Below, piece after piece: positions 50,841-60,210 of a DNA stretch of 64,000 nt. The DNA is from Chryseolinea lacunae (GTDB taxonomy: Bacteria > Bacteroidota > Bacteroidia > Cytophagales > Cyclobacteriaceae): the NCBI RefSeq assembly GCF_016735595.1, contig NZ_JAERRB010000007.1, forward strand, positions 186,001-250,000, given 5' to 3'. The notes beneath the pieces are model-generated. The model was given only the letters and a program-made list of their open reading frames with translations. It was not told the DNA's origin and searched no databases. The number at the start of each line of letters is the position of its first letter. The stretch's first letter is position 1. The position numbers and the translations under genes were made by a program.

Positions 50841-51890
50841 TTATTTTTTAGCTTTTCCTTTTTTCAGGGAAGAGTCGCGCACGATGAGGCGTGTTTTGAG
50901 CACTTTTGTTTCCGGCGCAGGATCTTCGTTGTCTTTCGACTTGAATTCGATCTGGCGGATCAACAGCTTGGCAGCTTCCTGGCCCATTTCAAAACCGGGC
51001 TGATCAACCGAAGTCAACGGTGGCTCGAGCAATGCGCTAAAGAACCAGTTGCTGAAACCAACCACGGCAATGTCTTCCGGAATTTTCAACCCCGCTTCCT
51101 TGATGGCCTGCATGGCACCCATAGCGGCAGGGTCGTTTGTGGCGAAGATGGCATCCGGACGCTTGGACGATTTCAACAGGATTTCGGTAGCGGCCTTTCC
51201 TTCTTCGATGGTTCCAAGTGGACAGGATACAATGAGGTCCTTATCTACGGCCACGTTATTGTCTTTCAAGGCTTCGAGATATCCTTCGAGGCGTTGTTTG
51301 GTGATGCCCAGGTTTGGAGGGCCTTCAAGGTGGGCAATGCGCAGGCAGCCCTGGTCGATCAAATGCTGCGTAGCTTCTTTGGCGCCGCTCAGGTCGTCTA
51401 CGATGACGGTGCTGGAGTTGGCGTTTTCATATACACGGTCGAAGAACACCATGGGCACGCCTTTGGCGAGAATGCTTTCGATGTGCTCGAACGAACTGGT
51501 TTCGCGCGACACGGAGATGAGCATGCCATCCACACGGCTATTAAAGAGCGCCTTGATGTCGGTCTTTTCGCGCTGCAGCGATTCGTTGGATTGGGTGATG
51601 ATAACGTTATAGCCGGCGCTGTAGGCCACGTCTTCAATACCGCTGATTACTGTGGAGAAGAAGAAGTGAACCAGTTCGGGGATGATAACGCCCAGGGTAT
51701 TGGTTTTGCTCTGGCGCAGGCTCAGGGCGACAATGTTGGGCTGGTAGTTGAGTTTCTCCGCCAGTTCATTCACCGCTTTCTTGGTCTGGGGGCTGATATC
51801 CGGGTGATCTTTCAATGCCCGTGATACAGTGGAAGGAGAGATGCCCAACTCGCGGGCAATGTCTTTAATGGTTACCTGATTGTACTTCAT
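50841..51890 (-). CDS. LacI-family transcriptional regulator
   Basis: A 349-residue sugar-responsive repressor. The helix-turn-helix is VTIKDIARELGISPSTVSRA with LKDHPDIS, the hinge helix LNYQPNIVALSLRQSKT, and a periplasmic-binding-protein-like sensor domain (LGVIIPELVHFFFSTVISGI, RVDGMLISVSRE, PDAIFATNDPAAMGAMQAIK, AVVGFSNWFFSALLEPPLTS). The C-terminal tail is Lys-rich (LKKGKAKK). It diverges from susC; its own operator candidates in the shared intergenic region suggest control of the susC-susD operon and perhaps the glucosidase/transporter pair. Confidence 0.94.
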   Translation of the reverse strand: MKYNQVTIKDIARELGISPSTVSRALKDHPDISPQTKKAVNELAEKLNYQPNIVALSLRQSKTNTLGVIIPELVHFFFSTVISGIEDVAYSAGYNVIITQSNESLQREKTDIKALFNSRVDGMLISVSRETSSFEHIESILAKGVPMVFFDRVYENANSSTVIVDDLSGAKEATQHLIDQGCLRIAHLEGPPNLGITKQRLEGYLEALKDNNVAVDKDLIVSCPLGTIEEGKAATEILLKSSKRPDAIFATNDPAAMGAMQAIKEAGLKIPEDIAVVGFSNWFFSALLEPPLTSVDQPGFEMGQEAAKLLIRQIEFKSKDNEDPAPETKVLKTRLIVRDSSLKKGKAKK

Positions 51891-51955
51891 ACTGCAAGTT
51901 TAAAAATACTGGAGACAATCACCGCAATTCGTTGCGCAATTTTTTGAATATCTCC

Positions 51956-51967
51956 GCAAACGATTGA
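51956..51967. promoter_or_regulatory. Possible LacI-type site near the regulator start
   Basis: GCAAACGATTGA has the CG-centred AAACGATT pattern typical of LacI/GalR operators, with imperfect symmetry, 66 bp before the regulator's ATG. Confidence 0.35.
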
Positions 51968-52090
51968 TAAATGTGTCACTAGAGTGCCTGAAAAATCCCA
52001 AAACGACAATCGTGTCCCACGGGATCCGCCGCCGGGTTGGGGGTAGTCGAAACGTCACCAATACACGCAAAATTGGATATTTTAATTTTA

Positions 52091-52114
52091 GGAAACGTTT
52101 GCGGTTTCGATTCC
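52091..52114. promoter_or_regulatory. Possible LacI-type operator upstream of susC
   Basis: GGAAACGTTTGC (AAACGTTT core) abuts GGTTTCGATTCC; together they form an inverted pattern GGAA..CG....CG.TTCC. It lies ~130 bp before the susC ATG, in the divergent region. Confidence 0.45.
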
Positions 52115-52240
52115 TATAAAAATATTCGCTTTTTTGTGACTAATTCTGGCGGACTTTCTAGTACCTTACGATGGAGATTTAATGAGGATTTGTACCCCTT
52201 GTTGGACCTCTTATTTATTTCTAACCCAAACAAAAACCGT

Positions 52241-55200
52241 ATGACAAAATTTTATCTGTGCCTAAGCAGGTATCTGGCGGTTTTACTCGTCCTGGCCTCG
52301 ACTGTGGCCTGGTCGCAAAGTAAGACTGTGACAGGGAAAGTGACTTCTTCAGAGGATGGAGGCACTTTGCCGGGAGTGAACGTTGTTGAAAAAGGAACAA
52401 GCAATGGAACGATTACCGATGTGGAGGGGAGATTCTCTATCACAGTCGGAAACGAATCAACGCTGGTATTTTCATTCGTGGGTTTTAAGGCCCAGGAGGT
52501 AGCAGTAGGAGGCAGGTCATCTGTAGACATTGTTATTGAGCCAGATGTGACGGCGCTCTCCGAAGTGGTGGTTATTGGTTATGGTCAGATCGAAAAGAAA
52601 GATGCAACAGGCGCGCTGGTTTCGTTGAAGCCGGGCGACTTCAACGGTGGGGTAATTTCATCTCCGGAACAACTTATTCAAGGACGTGCGGCTGGTGTAC
52701 AAATTACATCGGCTAGTGGAGAACCAGGTGCTGGAGTGAACATCCGCATTCGGGGAACGTCGTCTGTGCGCGCGGGGTCAAATCCCTTGTTCGTTGTGGA
52801 CGGTGTGCCACTCGCGGGCGATGACGTGACCAGTGGAGGATCAGGAGCAGGCCTTGGCATGAGTTCCGCCAGAAATCCTCTGAACTTTATTAACCCAAAC
52901 GACATTGCCAGCATTGACATTTTGAAGGATGCTTCGGCCACGGCTATCTATGGCTCAAGAGGAGCAAACGGTGTTGTCTTGATCACTACAAAGTCAGGCA
53001 AAGGCGGAAGCAAAGGTTCTGTTGATTATTCCTATAACTTAAGCGTTGGAAAAATCACCAAGAAATACGACCTCCTGAATCGCGACGAGTTCTTAGCTGC
53101 CTATACGTCTTTCAACACACCCGCAGCGGCCGCAGCGCTGGATGGCGGGGCAAACACCGATTGGCAAAATGAAATTTTACGCACCGCCGTCACCCACCAA
53201 CACAATCTCTCGTTTGGTGCCGGTGACAAAACCAGTAACTACAGATTTTCTGTTGGCTACATGGATCAGGAAGGCATTGTGCGCATATCAGGCTTGAAGC
53301 GCTACACAGCCAGATTTAATGGCAGCAAGAGTTTCATCAATGACAAATTGAAAATATCAACGCAATTGACATTGTCGAACACCAAAGATAGTGGTGCTCC
53401 CATCACAGATAATTCCGGTTTTGAAGGCGATTTGTTAGGCTCTGCACTAAAGGCTAATCCCACTCTCCCCGTGAGAAAGCCGGACGGCACGTTCAACCAG
53501 ATCAGCACAAACGAGCCTAACCCGGCGGCGATTCTTGCCTACACGCGTGACAACACAAACACGCTTCGCGCATTGGGAAATATCTCAGCCGAAGTACAGA
53601 TTGTAAAGAACCTTAGCTTCAAGTCTGTTGTCGGCTTCGACCGCTCCATGTCAACAAGAAAGACAGCACTTTCGAAAGATTTGCTCGTTTCGGGTGTAAA
53701 AGATGCGGGTGGAAGATTGTTCATCAACGACATTCAGACCAGCAACGATCTTTGGGAAAACTATTTCACCTATGACAAGAAAGCCGGCGATATAAGCATA
53801 AACGCCATGATTGGTTATTCATACCAAAAATTCAACAAAGCGACAGCGGCCTATCAATTCGCAAACTTCAAAACGAGCGACCTGGATATGATGATCAACA
53901 ACTTTGCATCGGCCGATCAAAAGCCCACAGGCGATCCTGTTGCCGGCTATAAAGTTGGTGCTGTTGGAACAAACTCGTCTAACGTAACAGACGAATTGCA
54001 ATCATACTTTGGCCGCGTGAATGTTGGCTTGAGCAACAAATACATTGTCACCGCCACGTTAAGAGCCGACGGTTCAACCAAATTTGGTGGCAATAACAAA
54101 TACGGCTATTTCCCCTCCGCTGCTGTGAAATGGAGAATCATAGAGGAGCAATTCACCCCTAAGGCATTCTCTGACCTCAATTTGCGTGTAGGTTATGGCA
54201 TTACGGGTAACCAGGACATCCCCCACAATTTGTATGACAAACGTCAACGGTTTGGCGATTGGGGCATGAACAACACACGCGACATTCAGGTGGGTAGTAT
54301 TGGCGATGTTGCGCAAGACAATCCCAACCTGAAGTGGGAATCTACTTCTCAATTTAACGTGGGTATCGACTATGGATTCTTTGAGAACAGATTGAGAGGT
54401 AGCCTTGACTACTATCACAAGAAAACAAATGACCTGCTTTTGCAGATCTCTGTTGCACAACCTTCTCCAGTAAGTTTCTACTGGACCAATGTTGATGCAT
54501 CGGTGATTAACAAAGGTATTGAGATTTCTCTCGAAGGCGATGTGGTTGCCAACGACAATTTCAAATGGACTGTTGTAGCAAATGCTGCTTTTAACAGCAA
54601 CATGGTTAAAGACTACACGGGCATCATCAACACCGGTCAAATTAACGGACAAGGTCTTAGCGGCGCTTATGCCCAACGGATCTACGGCGATCAGCCGCTG
54701 TTTGCCTGGTTTGTTCGTGACTTTGTTGGCTACAATGAAAATGGAATCGCGCAGTACCGCGACAACGACGATCGTCAGAAGTTCGTTGGCAAAAGCCCTA
54801 TTCCCAAAGCGAATGCTGGTTTAACCAACAACTTGAAGTATAAGCACTGGGATTTTAGTGTCTTCCTGAACGGTCAGTTCGGACATTATCTCTATAACAA
54901 TACAGCCAATGCGTTCTTCACAGCAGGAGCGCTGGCCAACGGCAGAAATACCACGAAGGATGTTGTGGGTAATGGAGAGGGACGATTGAACTCGCCTGAC
55001 GTTTCCACAAGATTCCTGGAAAATGGTTCATTTGTGCGTTTGCAAAACGTGACGCTTGGCTACAACATACCTGTGGCTAATACGGTAGTGCAGTCTTTAC
55101 GTGTTTTTGTTACCGGACAAAATCTTTTTGTGATAACAAACTACACCGGTCAAGATCCTGAGGTGAATACCAATAAATCATTGGATGGAGTTCCTTCCTT

Positions 55201-55267
55201 GAATATTGACTATACATCCTACCCAAGATCCAGAACATTTACATTTGGCGTAAACGCTTCCTTTTAA
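52241..55267 (+). CDS. SusC-like TonB-dependent outer-membrane receptor
   Basis: A 1008-residue outer-membrane transporter that imports oligomers bound by its SusD partner. The ATG at 52241 starts the signal peptide (MTKFYLCLSRYLAVLLVLAS to WSQ); the open frame extends further up without protein-like sequence. A carboxypeptidase-regulatory-like domain comes first (VTGKVTSSEDGGTLPGVNVV, TITDVEGRFSITV), then EVVVIGYGQIEKKDATGALV, the plug (LIQGRAAGVQITSASGEPGA, VNIRIRGTSSVRAGSNPLFV, ATAIYGSRGANGVVLITTKS) and the barrel ending in TFGVNASF. No ECF/FecR pair is adjacent; regulation by the divergent LacI protein is inferred. Confidence 0.95.
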   Translation: MTKFYLCLSRYLAVLLVLASTVAWSQSKTVTGKVTSSEDGGTLPGVNVVEKGTSNGTITDVEGRFSITVGNESTLVFSFVGFKAQEVAVGGRSSVDIVIEPDVTALSEVVVIGYGQIEKKDATGALVSLKPGDFNGGVISSPEQLIQGRAAGVQITSASGEPGAGVNIRIRGTSSVRAGSNPLFVVDGVPLAGDDVTSGGSGAGLGMSSARNPLNFINPNDIASIDILKDASATAIYGSRGANGVVLITTKSGKGGSKGSVDYSYNLSVGKITKKYDLLNRDEFLAAYTSFNTPAAAAALDGGANTDWQNEILRTAVTHQHNLSFGAGDKTSNYRFSVGYMDQEGIVRISGLKRYTARFNGSKSFINDKLKISTQLTLSNTKDSGAPITDNSGFEGDLLGSALKANPTLPVRKPDGTFNQISTNEPNPAAILAYTRDNTNTLRALGNISAEVQIVKNLSFKSVVGFDRSMSTRKTALSKDLLVSGVKDAGGRLFINDIQTSNDLWENYFTYDKKAGDISINAMIGYSYQKFNKATAAYQFANFKTSDLDMMINNFASADQKPTGDPVAGYKVGAVGTNSSNVTDELQSYFGRVNVGLSNKYIVTATLRADGSTKFGGNNKYGYFPSAAVKWRIIEEQFTPKAFSDLNLRVGYGITGNQDIPHNLYDKRQRFGDWGMNNTRDIQVGSIGDVAQDNPNLKWESTSQFNVGIDYGFFENRLRGSLDYYHKKTNDLLLQISVAQPSPVSFYWTNVDASVINKGIEISLEGDVVANDNFKWTVVANAAFNSNMVKDYTGIINTGQINGQGLSGAYAQRIYGDQPLFAWFVRDFVGYNENGIAQYRDNDDRQKFVGKSPIPKANAGLTNNLKYKHWDFSVFLNGQFGHYLYNNTANAFFTAGALANGRNTTKDVVGNGEGRLNSPDVSTRFLENGSFVRLQNVTLGYNIPVANTVVQSLRVFVTGQNLFVITNYTGQDPEVNTNKSLDGVPSLNIDYTSYPRSRTFTFGVNASF

Positions 55268-55285
55268 CCAAGACTTGATTGTATT

Positions 55286-56800
55286 ATGAATAAGAGAATT
55301 TTTTCAAAACCTTTTTTGTCTGGCTTGCTTGGTGCGACGCTCATGTTCTCAGCATGTACAGATTTGAAGAATGCAGAAACGGATTCCGTGATTGTAGGTT
55401 CCGGAGGCGCTAGCGAGAATTTGGATCCGGCAGCTCTCCTCGATGCGATCTATAAATCAGATATCGGCTCGATCACCGATCAAGCCGGGATATACTCGCT
55501 TTATGAACACACAACCGACGAAATGATTCCACCAACCCGTGGAACGGACTGGGGCGATAATGGTGTGTGGAGACAATTGTATCAGCACACCTGGGATCCT
55601 ACCCACGCCTATGTCTTAGGTGCCTGGAACCAGTTGAACCAACGGGTTTACAAGTGCAATCAGATTCTGGCGGCTAAACCGTCGCCCGAGCAGGCAGCGC
55701 AAGCCAAGTTCTTGAGAGCCTTCTTTATGTGGCATGTGATGGACTTGTTTGGACAAGTTCCCTTCAGAAACTACGGAGAAGGAGTTGACGTGAATCCCCA
55801 GGTATTCACACGTTCTCAAGCCCTGGAATTTGTTGTGAAGGATTTGACAGAAGCGCTTCCCAATCTTGCTTCGAAAGGCCCGGACCCACAAAACTTTGTG
55901 CCCACAAAGGCCGCCGCAAATGCCATGCTGGCAAGAGTGTTCCTGAACAAGGCCGTTTATCTCTCCGAGGTGCCGGAAGGTCCCTATACGTTTGCCAAAG
56001 CAGACATGGATAAGGTAGTGGAATATGTCGACGCAGTTACCGACGAAGGTTACTCTTTTGAGGATGACTATTTCATGAACTTCTCAAAGAACGCCTCGAA
56101 GGAAATTATCTTCACCAGTTCTTCGGGCACGCCCGAAAACAGATATCGGATGACGTTGCATTATGACAACAAACCTGATGGATGGAATGGTTTTGCAACA
56201 CTTGCCGACTTCTATGGAAAATTTGATGCAAACGACGAACGTCGTGGCAGATATCCAACACCCGATGGAACGGAATTTTCGGGTATTGCCAGGGGCTTTC
56301 TAGTAGGTCAGCAATACAACGACAAGAACGAACAGGTGATCAACTCTCGTAGCAAGAAGCCGTTGGCGTTCACTCCCGAGGTTCCTCTTGTTGGTGCGTC
56401 TACAGAGCAAGGTATTCGTGTAATCAAATACCATCCCTCGGATAAAGGTCAGTATATCCTGTTGCGATACAGTGATATTTACCTCATGAAGGCGGAGGCC
56501 ATTTTGCGTGGTGGCTCGGGCGATAAGACCGCATTGGAACTGGTTAACGATTTGCGTGCATCGCGCGGCGCATCTGCCCTTGGCTCACTCGATGAAGCCG
56601 CATTGCTCGATGAACGTGGACGTGAATTATATTGGGAAGGCTACCGTCGTGTAGACCTTGTTCGCTTTGGATCTTTTGGAAAGACCTGGCAGGACAAGGA
56701 CAACGCTGATGGTTATCGCGTGCTCTTTCCGATTCCTCAACAAGCCATTGACTCCAATCCTAACTTGACTCAGAATTCTGGTTACGCTGGAGCAAAATAA
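55286..56800 (+). CDS. SusD/RagB-family outer-membrane nutrient-binding lipoprotein
   Basis: This 504-residue lipoprotein (lipid Cys24 in LMFSACTDLK) caps the SusC barrel and binds the ligand. Family marks: QRVYKCNQILAAKPSPEQAA, QAKFLRAFFMWHVMDLFGQV with PFRNYGEGV, TKAAANAMLARVFLNKAVYL, VIKYHPSDKGQYILLRYSDI with YLMKAEAILRGG, LVNDLRASRGASAL, DERGRELYWEGYRRVDLVRF, and the ending PIPQQAIDSNPNLTQNSGY. 18 bp separate it from susC. A strong terminator follows, before the CRTAC1-like genes. Confidence 0.95.
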   Translation: MNKRIFSKPFLSGLLGATLMFSACTDLKNAETDSVIVGSGGASENLDPAALLDAIYKSDIGSITDQAGIYSLYEHTTDEMIPPTRGTDWGDNGVWRQLYQHTWDPTHAYVLGAWNQLNQRVYKCNQILAAKPSPEQAAQAKFLRAFFMWHVMDLFGQVPFRNYGEGVDVNPQVFTRSQALEFVVKDLTEALPNLASKGPDPQNFVPTKAAANAMLARVFLNKAVYLSEVPEGPYTFAKADMDKVVEYVDAVTDEGYSFEDDYFMNFSKNASKEIIFTSSSGTPENRYRMTLHYDNKPDGWNGFATLADFYGKFDANDERRGRYPTPDGTEFSGIARGFLVGQQYNDKNEQVINSRSKKPLAFTPEVPLVGASTEQGIRVIKYHPSDKGQYILLRYSDIYLMKAEAILRGGSGDKTALELVNDLRASRGASALGSLDEAALLDERGRELYWEGYRRVDLVRFGSFGKTWQDKDNADGYRVLFPIPQQAIDSNPNLTQNSGYAGAK

Positions 56801-56828
56801 GTTCTGAAGGAGTATTGAAATGAAAAGA

Positions 56829-56870
56829 AAAGAAGGCAAGTTCGATTTACTTGCCTTCTTTTTTTATTTT
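56829..56870 (+). terminator. Terminator behind susD
   Basis: AAGAAGGCAAG-N9-CTTGCCTTCTT is followed by TTTTTTATTTTT, 30 bp after the susD stop. It would leave the downstream genes with reduced or separate expression. Confidence 0.88.
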
Positions 56871-56895
56871 TCCGTCTTCTAAAGACACAAATGAG

Positions 56896-59800
56896 ATGTG
56901 GAAATTTTACGTAATCATACTTGTGGGGCTGTGCGCCTGTGGCGGTCAGCAAGAAGCAGCGAAAAAGAACCCGAACACCCTCTTCAAACTGCTCACCCCC
57001 CAACAAACCGGGATTGACTTCCAAAACACCTTGACCTCGCAGGCGGATCTTGATGTTTTTCGGTACCGGAATTTCTACAACGGGGGTGGCGTGGGCATTG
57101 CCGATTTTAATAACGACGGATTGCCCGATGTTTACCTCACCTCCAACATGGGGGAAAACAAACTCTACATCAACAAAGGAAACCTGAAGTTTGAAGACAT
57201 TACGCGCAAAGCCGGTGTGGCCGGAGCCAAATCTTGGTCGACGGGCGTGAGCATTGCCGATGTGAATGGCGACGGCTGGCTCGACATCTACGTAAGCAAC
57301 TCGGGCGACGTGAAGGGCGGCAATCGCGGCAACGAGCTGTTCATCAACAACGGCAACCTCACCTTCACCGACCGCGCCGAAGAATTTGGACTGGCCGACA
57401 AAGGCTTCACCACACACTCTGCATTTTTTGACTACGACAAAGACGGCGACCTCGACTGCTACATTCTCAATAACTCCTTTCGCCCGGTTTCGACACTCGG
57501 CTACAAGAACCTGCGCCATCAACGCGACGAGTTGGGTGGCCACAAACTCTACCGCAACGACGATGGCAAGTTTGTGGATGTGAGTGAGGCCGCGGGCATC
57601 TATGGCAGCGTTATTGGCTTTGGCCTGGGCGTGACCGTGGGCGACATCGATCAGGACAACTGGCCAGATCTCTACATCTCCAACGACTTCTACGAGCGCG
57701 ACTACCTCTACATCAACAACCACGACGGCACATTCTCTGAACAGATAGAAAAATACATGGGCCACCTCAGCATGTTCTCGATGGGAGCAGACCTGGCCGA
57801 CATCAACAACGATGGTTGTTCCGATATCTTCTCTACCGACATGCTTCCCGAAGAAGACTATCGCCTCAAGACGCTTGTGGCGTTCGAGACGTATGATGTT
57901 TATCAACTTCGTCTTCGAAATGGATACTATCATCAGTTCATGCGCAACATGCTGCACCTGAACGAAGGCGATGGCACCTTCAGTGAAATAGGGCAACTCG
58001 CCGGCGTGTCGGCGACGGACTGGAGTTGGGGGGCGCTCATTTCGGATTTTGACAATGACTCGAACAAGGAGATTTTTGTTTGCAACGGCATTTATAAAGA
58101 TCTCATCAATCAGGACTTTGTTGAGTTTTTGGGAAGCAGCGAAAACATGCGCTCGGCCATTGAAGGAAAGAAAGTGGACTTTAAGGAGTTTGTAGACAAA
58201 ATGCCCTCGCAAAAAATGAGCAACTACATGCTTGTGCAATCGGGCGATTTTGAATTCAAGAATCAGTCAAAAGCCTGGGGCCTGGACGAACCGAGTTTCT
58301 CTAACGGCGCAGCCTATGGTGACCTTGACAACGATGGTGACCTCGATCTGATTATCAACAATGTGAACCAGGAGCTCTTTGTCTATCAAAACCGCGCCGA
58401 CTCGTTGCTGCACAACACGTCGTTGCGCATCGGCTTTAAAGGCACGGACAAGAACACGTTTGGTCTGGGGGCAAAAGTGAAGGCCTTTGCCAAGGGTCAG
58501 ATCATCTACTTTGAAAACATGCCCATTCGCGGCTTTCAATCCAGCATGGACTACACCATGGTGATTGGAACCGGAACGCTTGCATCTGTGGATAGCCTAA
58601 CCGTTACGTGGCCCGACAACAAATTGGAAATCTTGCGCGACGTAAAAACCAATCAGAAGCTCGTACTCGATCACGCCAACGCTAAAGAAATAAAAATAAA
58701 GTCTGCAAAGAAGGTGCAGCCTTTGTTTGCTGAAATTGCCGACACGACAGTGCAACATATTGAAAACGACTTCAATGAATTTGATCGCGACAGGCTGTTG
58801 TATCACATGCTCTCTACCGAAGGACCGGCGCTTGCCGTGGCCGATTTGAACAACGACAAGCTTGACGACTTCTATCTGGGCGGATCGGTGGGTCATGCCG
58901 GTGCACTCTATGTTCAGCAACCGTCGGGTAAGTTTGAGAAACATCAGCCAGCGTTGTTTGAAGCCGACTCGTTGTCGGATGCTGTGGACGCTGTGTTTTT
59001 TGATTTTGATGGCGACAAGGATCTCGACCTTTATGTGGTGACCAGTGGGTCGGAACAAGCCTCTCTGGGTCTTCCGTTGCTCGACATTCTCTATGAGAAC
59101 CAGGGTCTTAAAAAAGGTGTGCCGCAGTTTGTGAAAACAGAAAAACGTATGCCCGCCATTTATCAGGCAGGAAGCTGTGTGAAGCCGGTTGACATCGATC
59201 ACGACGGCGACCTCGACTTGTTTGTGGGCACGCGCATGCTGCCTTCCTACTACGGTCTGGCGTGCGATCAGTTTATTCTGCTGAACGATGGGAAAGGGAA
59301 TTTCAAAGATGCCACCGCTGCCTGGGCACCGCAGTTGAAACATGCCGGCATGGTGACAGACGCGCGCTGGTTCGACTATGATCACAACGATTTTCCGGAT
59401 TTGATTTTGGTTGGAGACTGGATGTCGCCAACGCTCTTTCAAAACGACGGCAAGAAACTTACAAAGGTTGACAACATTCCCGGCCTCGAAAAAACCGAAG
59501 GCTGGTGGAACACCATTACGTCGGCAGATCTCGATGGCGATGGCGACGAAGATTTTGTGTTGGGTAACCTGGGAAGAAATTCAAAATTCAAACCTACTGT
59601 GGAGCATCCGATCACGCTCTATGTAAACGACTTTGATCAGAATGGTTCGATCGAACCCATCTTTGCTTTTCAGAATGAGAGCGGAGAAGAAGTCCCGTTT
59701 GCGTTGCGTCAGGATATGATCAGGCAGATGAGCAGTCTGAAAAAGAAATTTGTCTACTACAAGGACTACGCGCAGAAATCCATTAAAGACATTTTTGATC

Positions 59801-60210
59801 CTGTGCTGTTGGAGAAGGCCACGCGTCTCAACTTTAATGAGCCCAACACACTGGTGTTGATGAACCAGGGTGCGAAAGGTTTTGAGCGAAAGGTGTTGCC
59901 CGTGCAGGCACAATTTTCGCCGGTGTTTGCCATTGATGTGGCGGACGTGAACCACGACAAAAAGCCTGACCTTATTTTGGGCGGAAATCTATTTTCGGTG
60001 AAGCCAGAGGTGGGACGATATGACGCTCTTCATGGTCTTGTGTTGACGGGCGACGGTGCTGGTAATTTCACGCCATTGCATTCCCAACAATCGGGCATAA
60101 AACTGAATGGACAGGTTCGTCACATCGTGCGGCTGCGAACGCGCGTCGGCAATGTGGTGGCCTTTGTGCGAAACAATGATTCGATAAAATTTTATAAAGA
60201 AAACAAGTGA
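56896..60210 (+). CDS. VCBS/FG-GAP repeat lipoprotein with ASPIC-UnbV domain (CRTAC1-like), copy 1
   Basis: An 1104-residue lipoprotein (lipobox VGLCAC in MWKFYVIILVGLCACGGQQE). The first half is FG-GAP/VCBS blades with calcium-loop pattern DxNxDGxxD: IADFNNDGLPDVYLTSNMGE, IADVNGDGWLDIYVSNSGDV, DYDKDGDLDCY, DIDQDNWPDLYISNDFYERD. An ASPIC/UnbV domain follows at ~515-590 (LRIGFKGTDKNTFGLGAKVK, RGFQSSMDYTMVIGTG, TVTWPDNKLEILRDV). A second series of blades runs to the end (FDFDGDKDLDLYVVTSGSEQ, DIDHDGDLDLFVGTRMLPSY). The ATG at 56896 is chosen because the open frame upstream starts inside the susD terminator. Function unknown; such proteins typically accompany SusCD pairs and haloperoxidase-like lipoproteins. 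Confidence 0.9.
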   Translation: MWKFYVIILVGLCACGGQQEAAKKNPNTLFKLLTPQQTGIDFQNTLTSQADLDVFRYRNFYNGGGVGIADFNNDGLPDVYLTSNMGENKLYINKGNLKFEDITRKAGVAGAKSWSTGVSIADVNGDGWLDIYVSNSGDVKGGNRGNELFINNGNLTFTDRAEEFGLADKGFTTHSAFFDYDKDGDLDCYILNNSFRPVSTLGYKNLRHQRDELGGHKLYRNDDGKFVDVSEAAGIYGSVIGFGLGVTVGDIDQDNWPDLYISNDFYERDYLYINNHDGTFSEQIEKYMGHLSMFSMGADLADINNDGCSDIFSTDMLPEEDYRLKTLVAFETYDVYQLRLRNGYYHQFMRNMLHLNEGDGTFSEIGQLAGVSATDWSWGALISDFDNDSNKEIFVCNGIYKDLINQDFVEFLGSSENMRSAIEGKKVDFKEFVDKMPSQKMSNYMLVQSGDFEFKNQSKAWGLDEPSFSNGAAYGDLDNDGDLDLIINNVNQELFVYQNRADSLLHNTSLRIGFKGTDKNTFGLGAKVKAFAKGQIIYFENMPIRGFQSSMDYTMVIGTGTLASVDSLTVTWPDNKLEILRDVKTNQKLVLDHANAKEIKIKSAKKVQPLFAEIADTTVQHIENDFNEFDRDRLLYHMLSTEGPALAVADLNNDKLDDFYLGGSVGHAGALYVQQPSGKFEKHQPALFEADSLSDAVDAVFFDFDGDKDLDLYVVTSGSEQASLGLPLLDILYENQGLKKGVPQFVKTEKRMPAIYQAGSCVKPVDIDHDGDLDLFVGTRMLPSYYGLACDQFILLNDGKGNFKDATAAWAPQLKHAGMVTDARWFDYDHNDFPDLILVGDWMSPTLFQNDGKKLTKVDNIPGLEKTEGWWNTITSADLDGDGDEDFVLGNLGRNSKFKPTVEHPITLYVNDFDQNGSIEPIFAFQNESGEEVPFALRQDMIRQMSSLKKKFVYYKDYAQKSIKDIFDPVLLEKATRLNFNEPNTLVLMNQGAKGFERKVLPVQAQFSPVFAIDVADVNHDKKPDLILGGNLFSVKPEVGRYDALHGLVLTGDGAGNFTPLHSQQSGIKLNGQVRHIVRLRTRVGNVVAFVRNNDSIKFYKENK

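Noticed and set aside
52241-56800. Control of susC/susD by an ECF/FecR pair
   Set aside because: The only ECF/anti-sigma pair is 9 kb away with an unrelated context, and susC lacks an N-terminal signalling (STN) domain; the adjacent LacI-type regulator is the better candidate.
56782-58239. 485-codon antisense frame over the first CRTAC1-like gene
   Set aside because: A shadow of the repeated Asp-rich calcium loops, which read as Val/His-rich stretches on the other strand.
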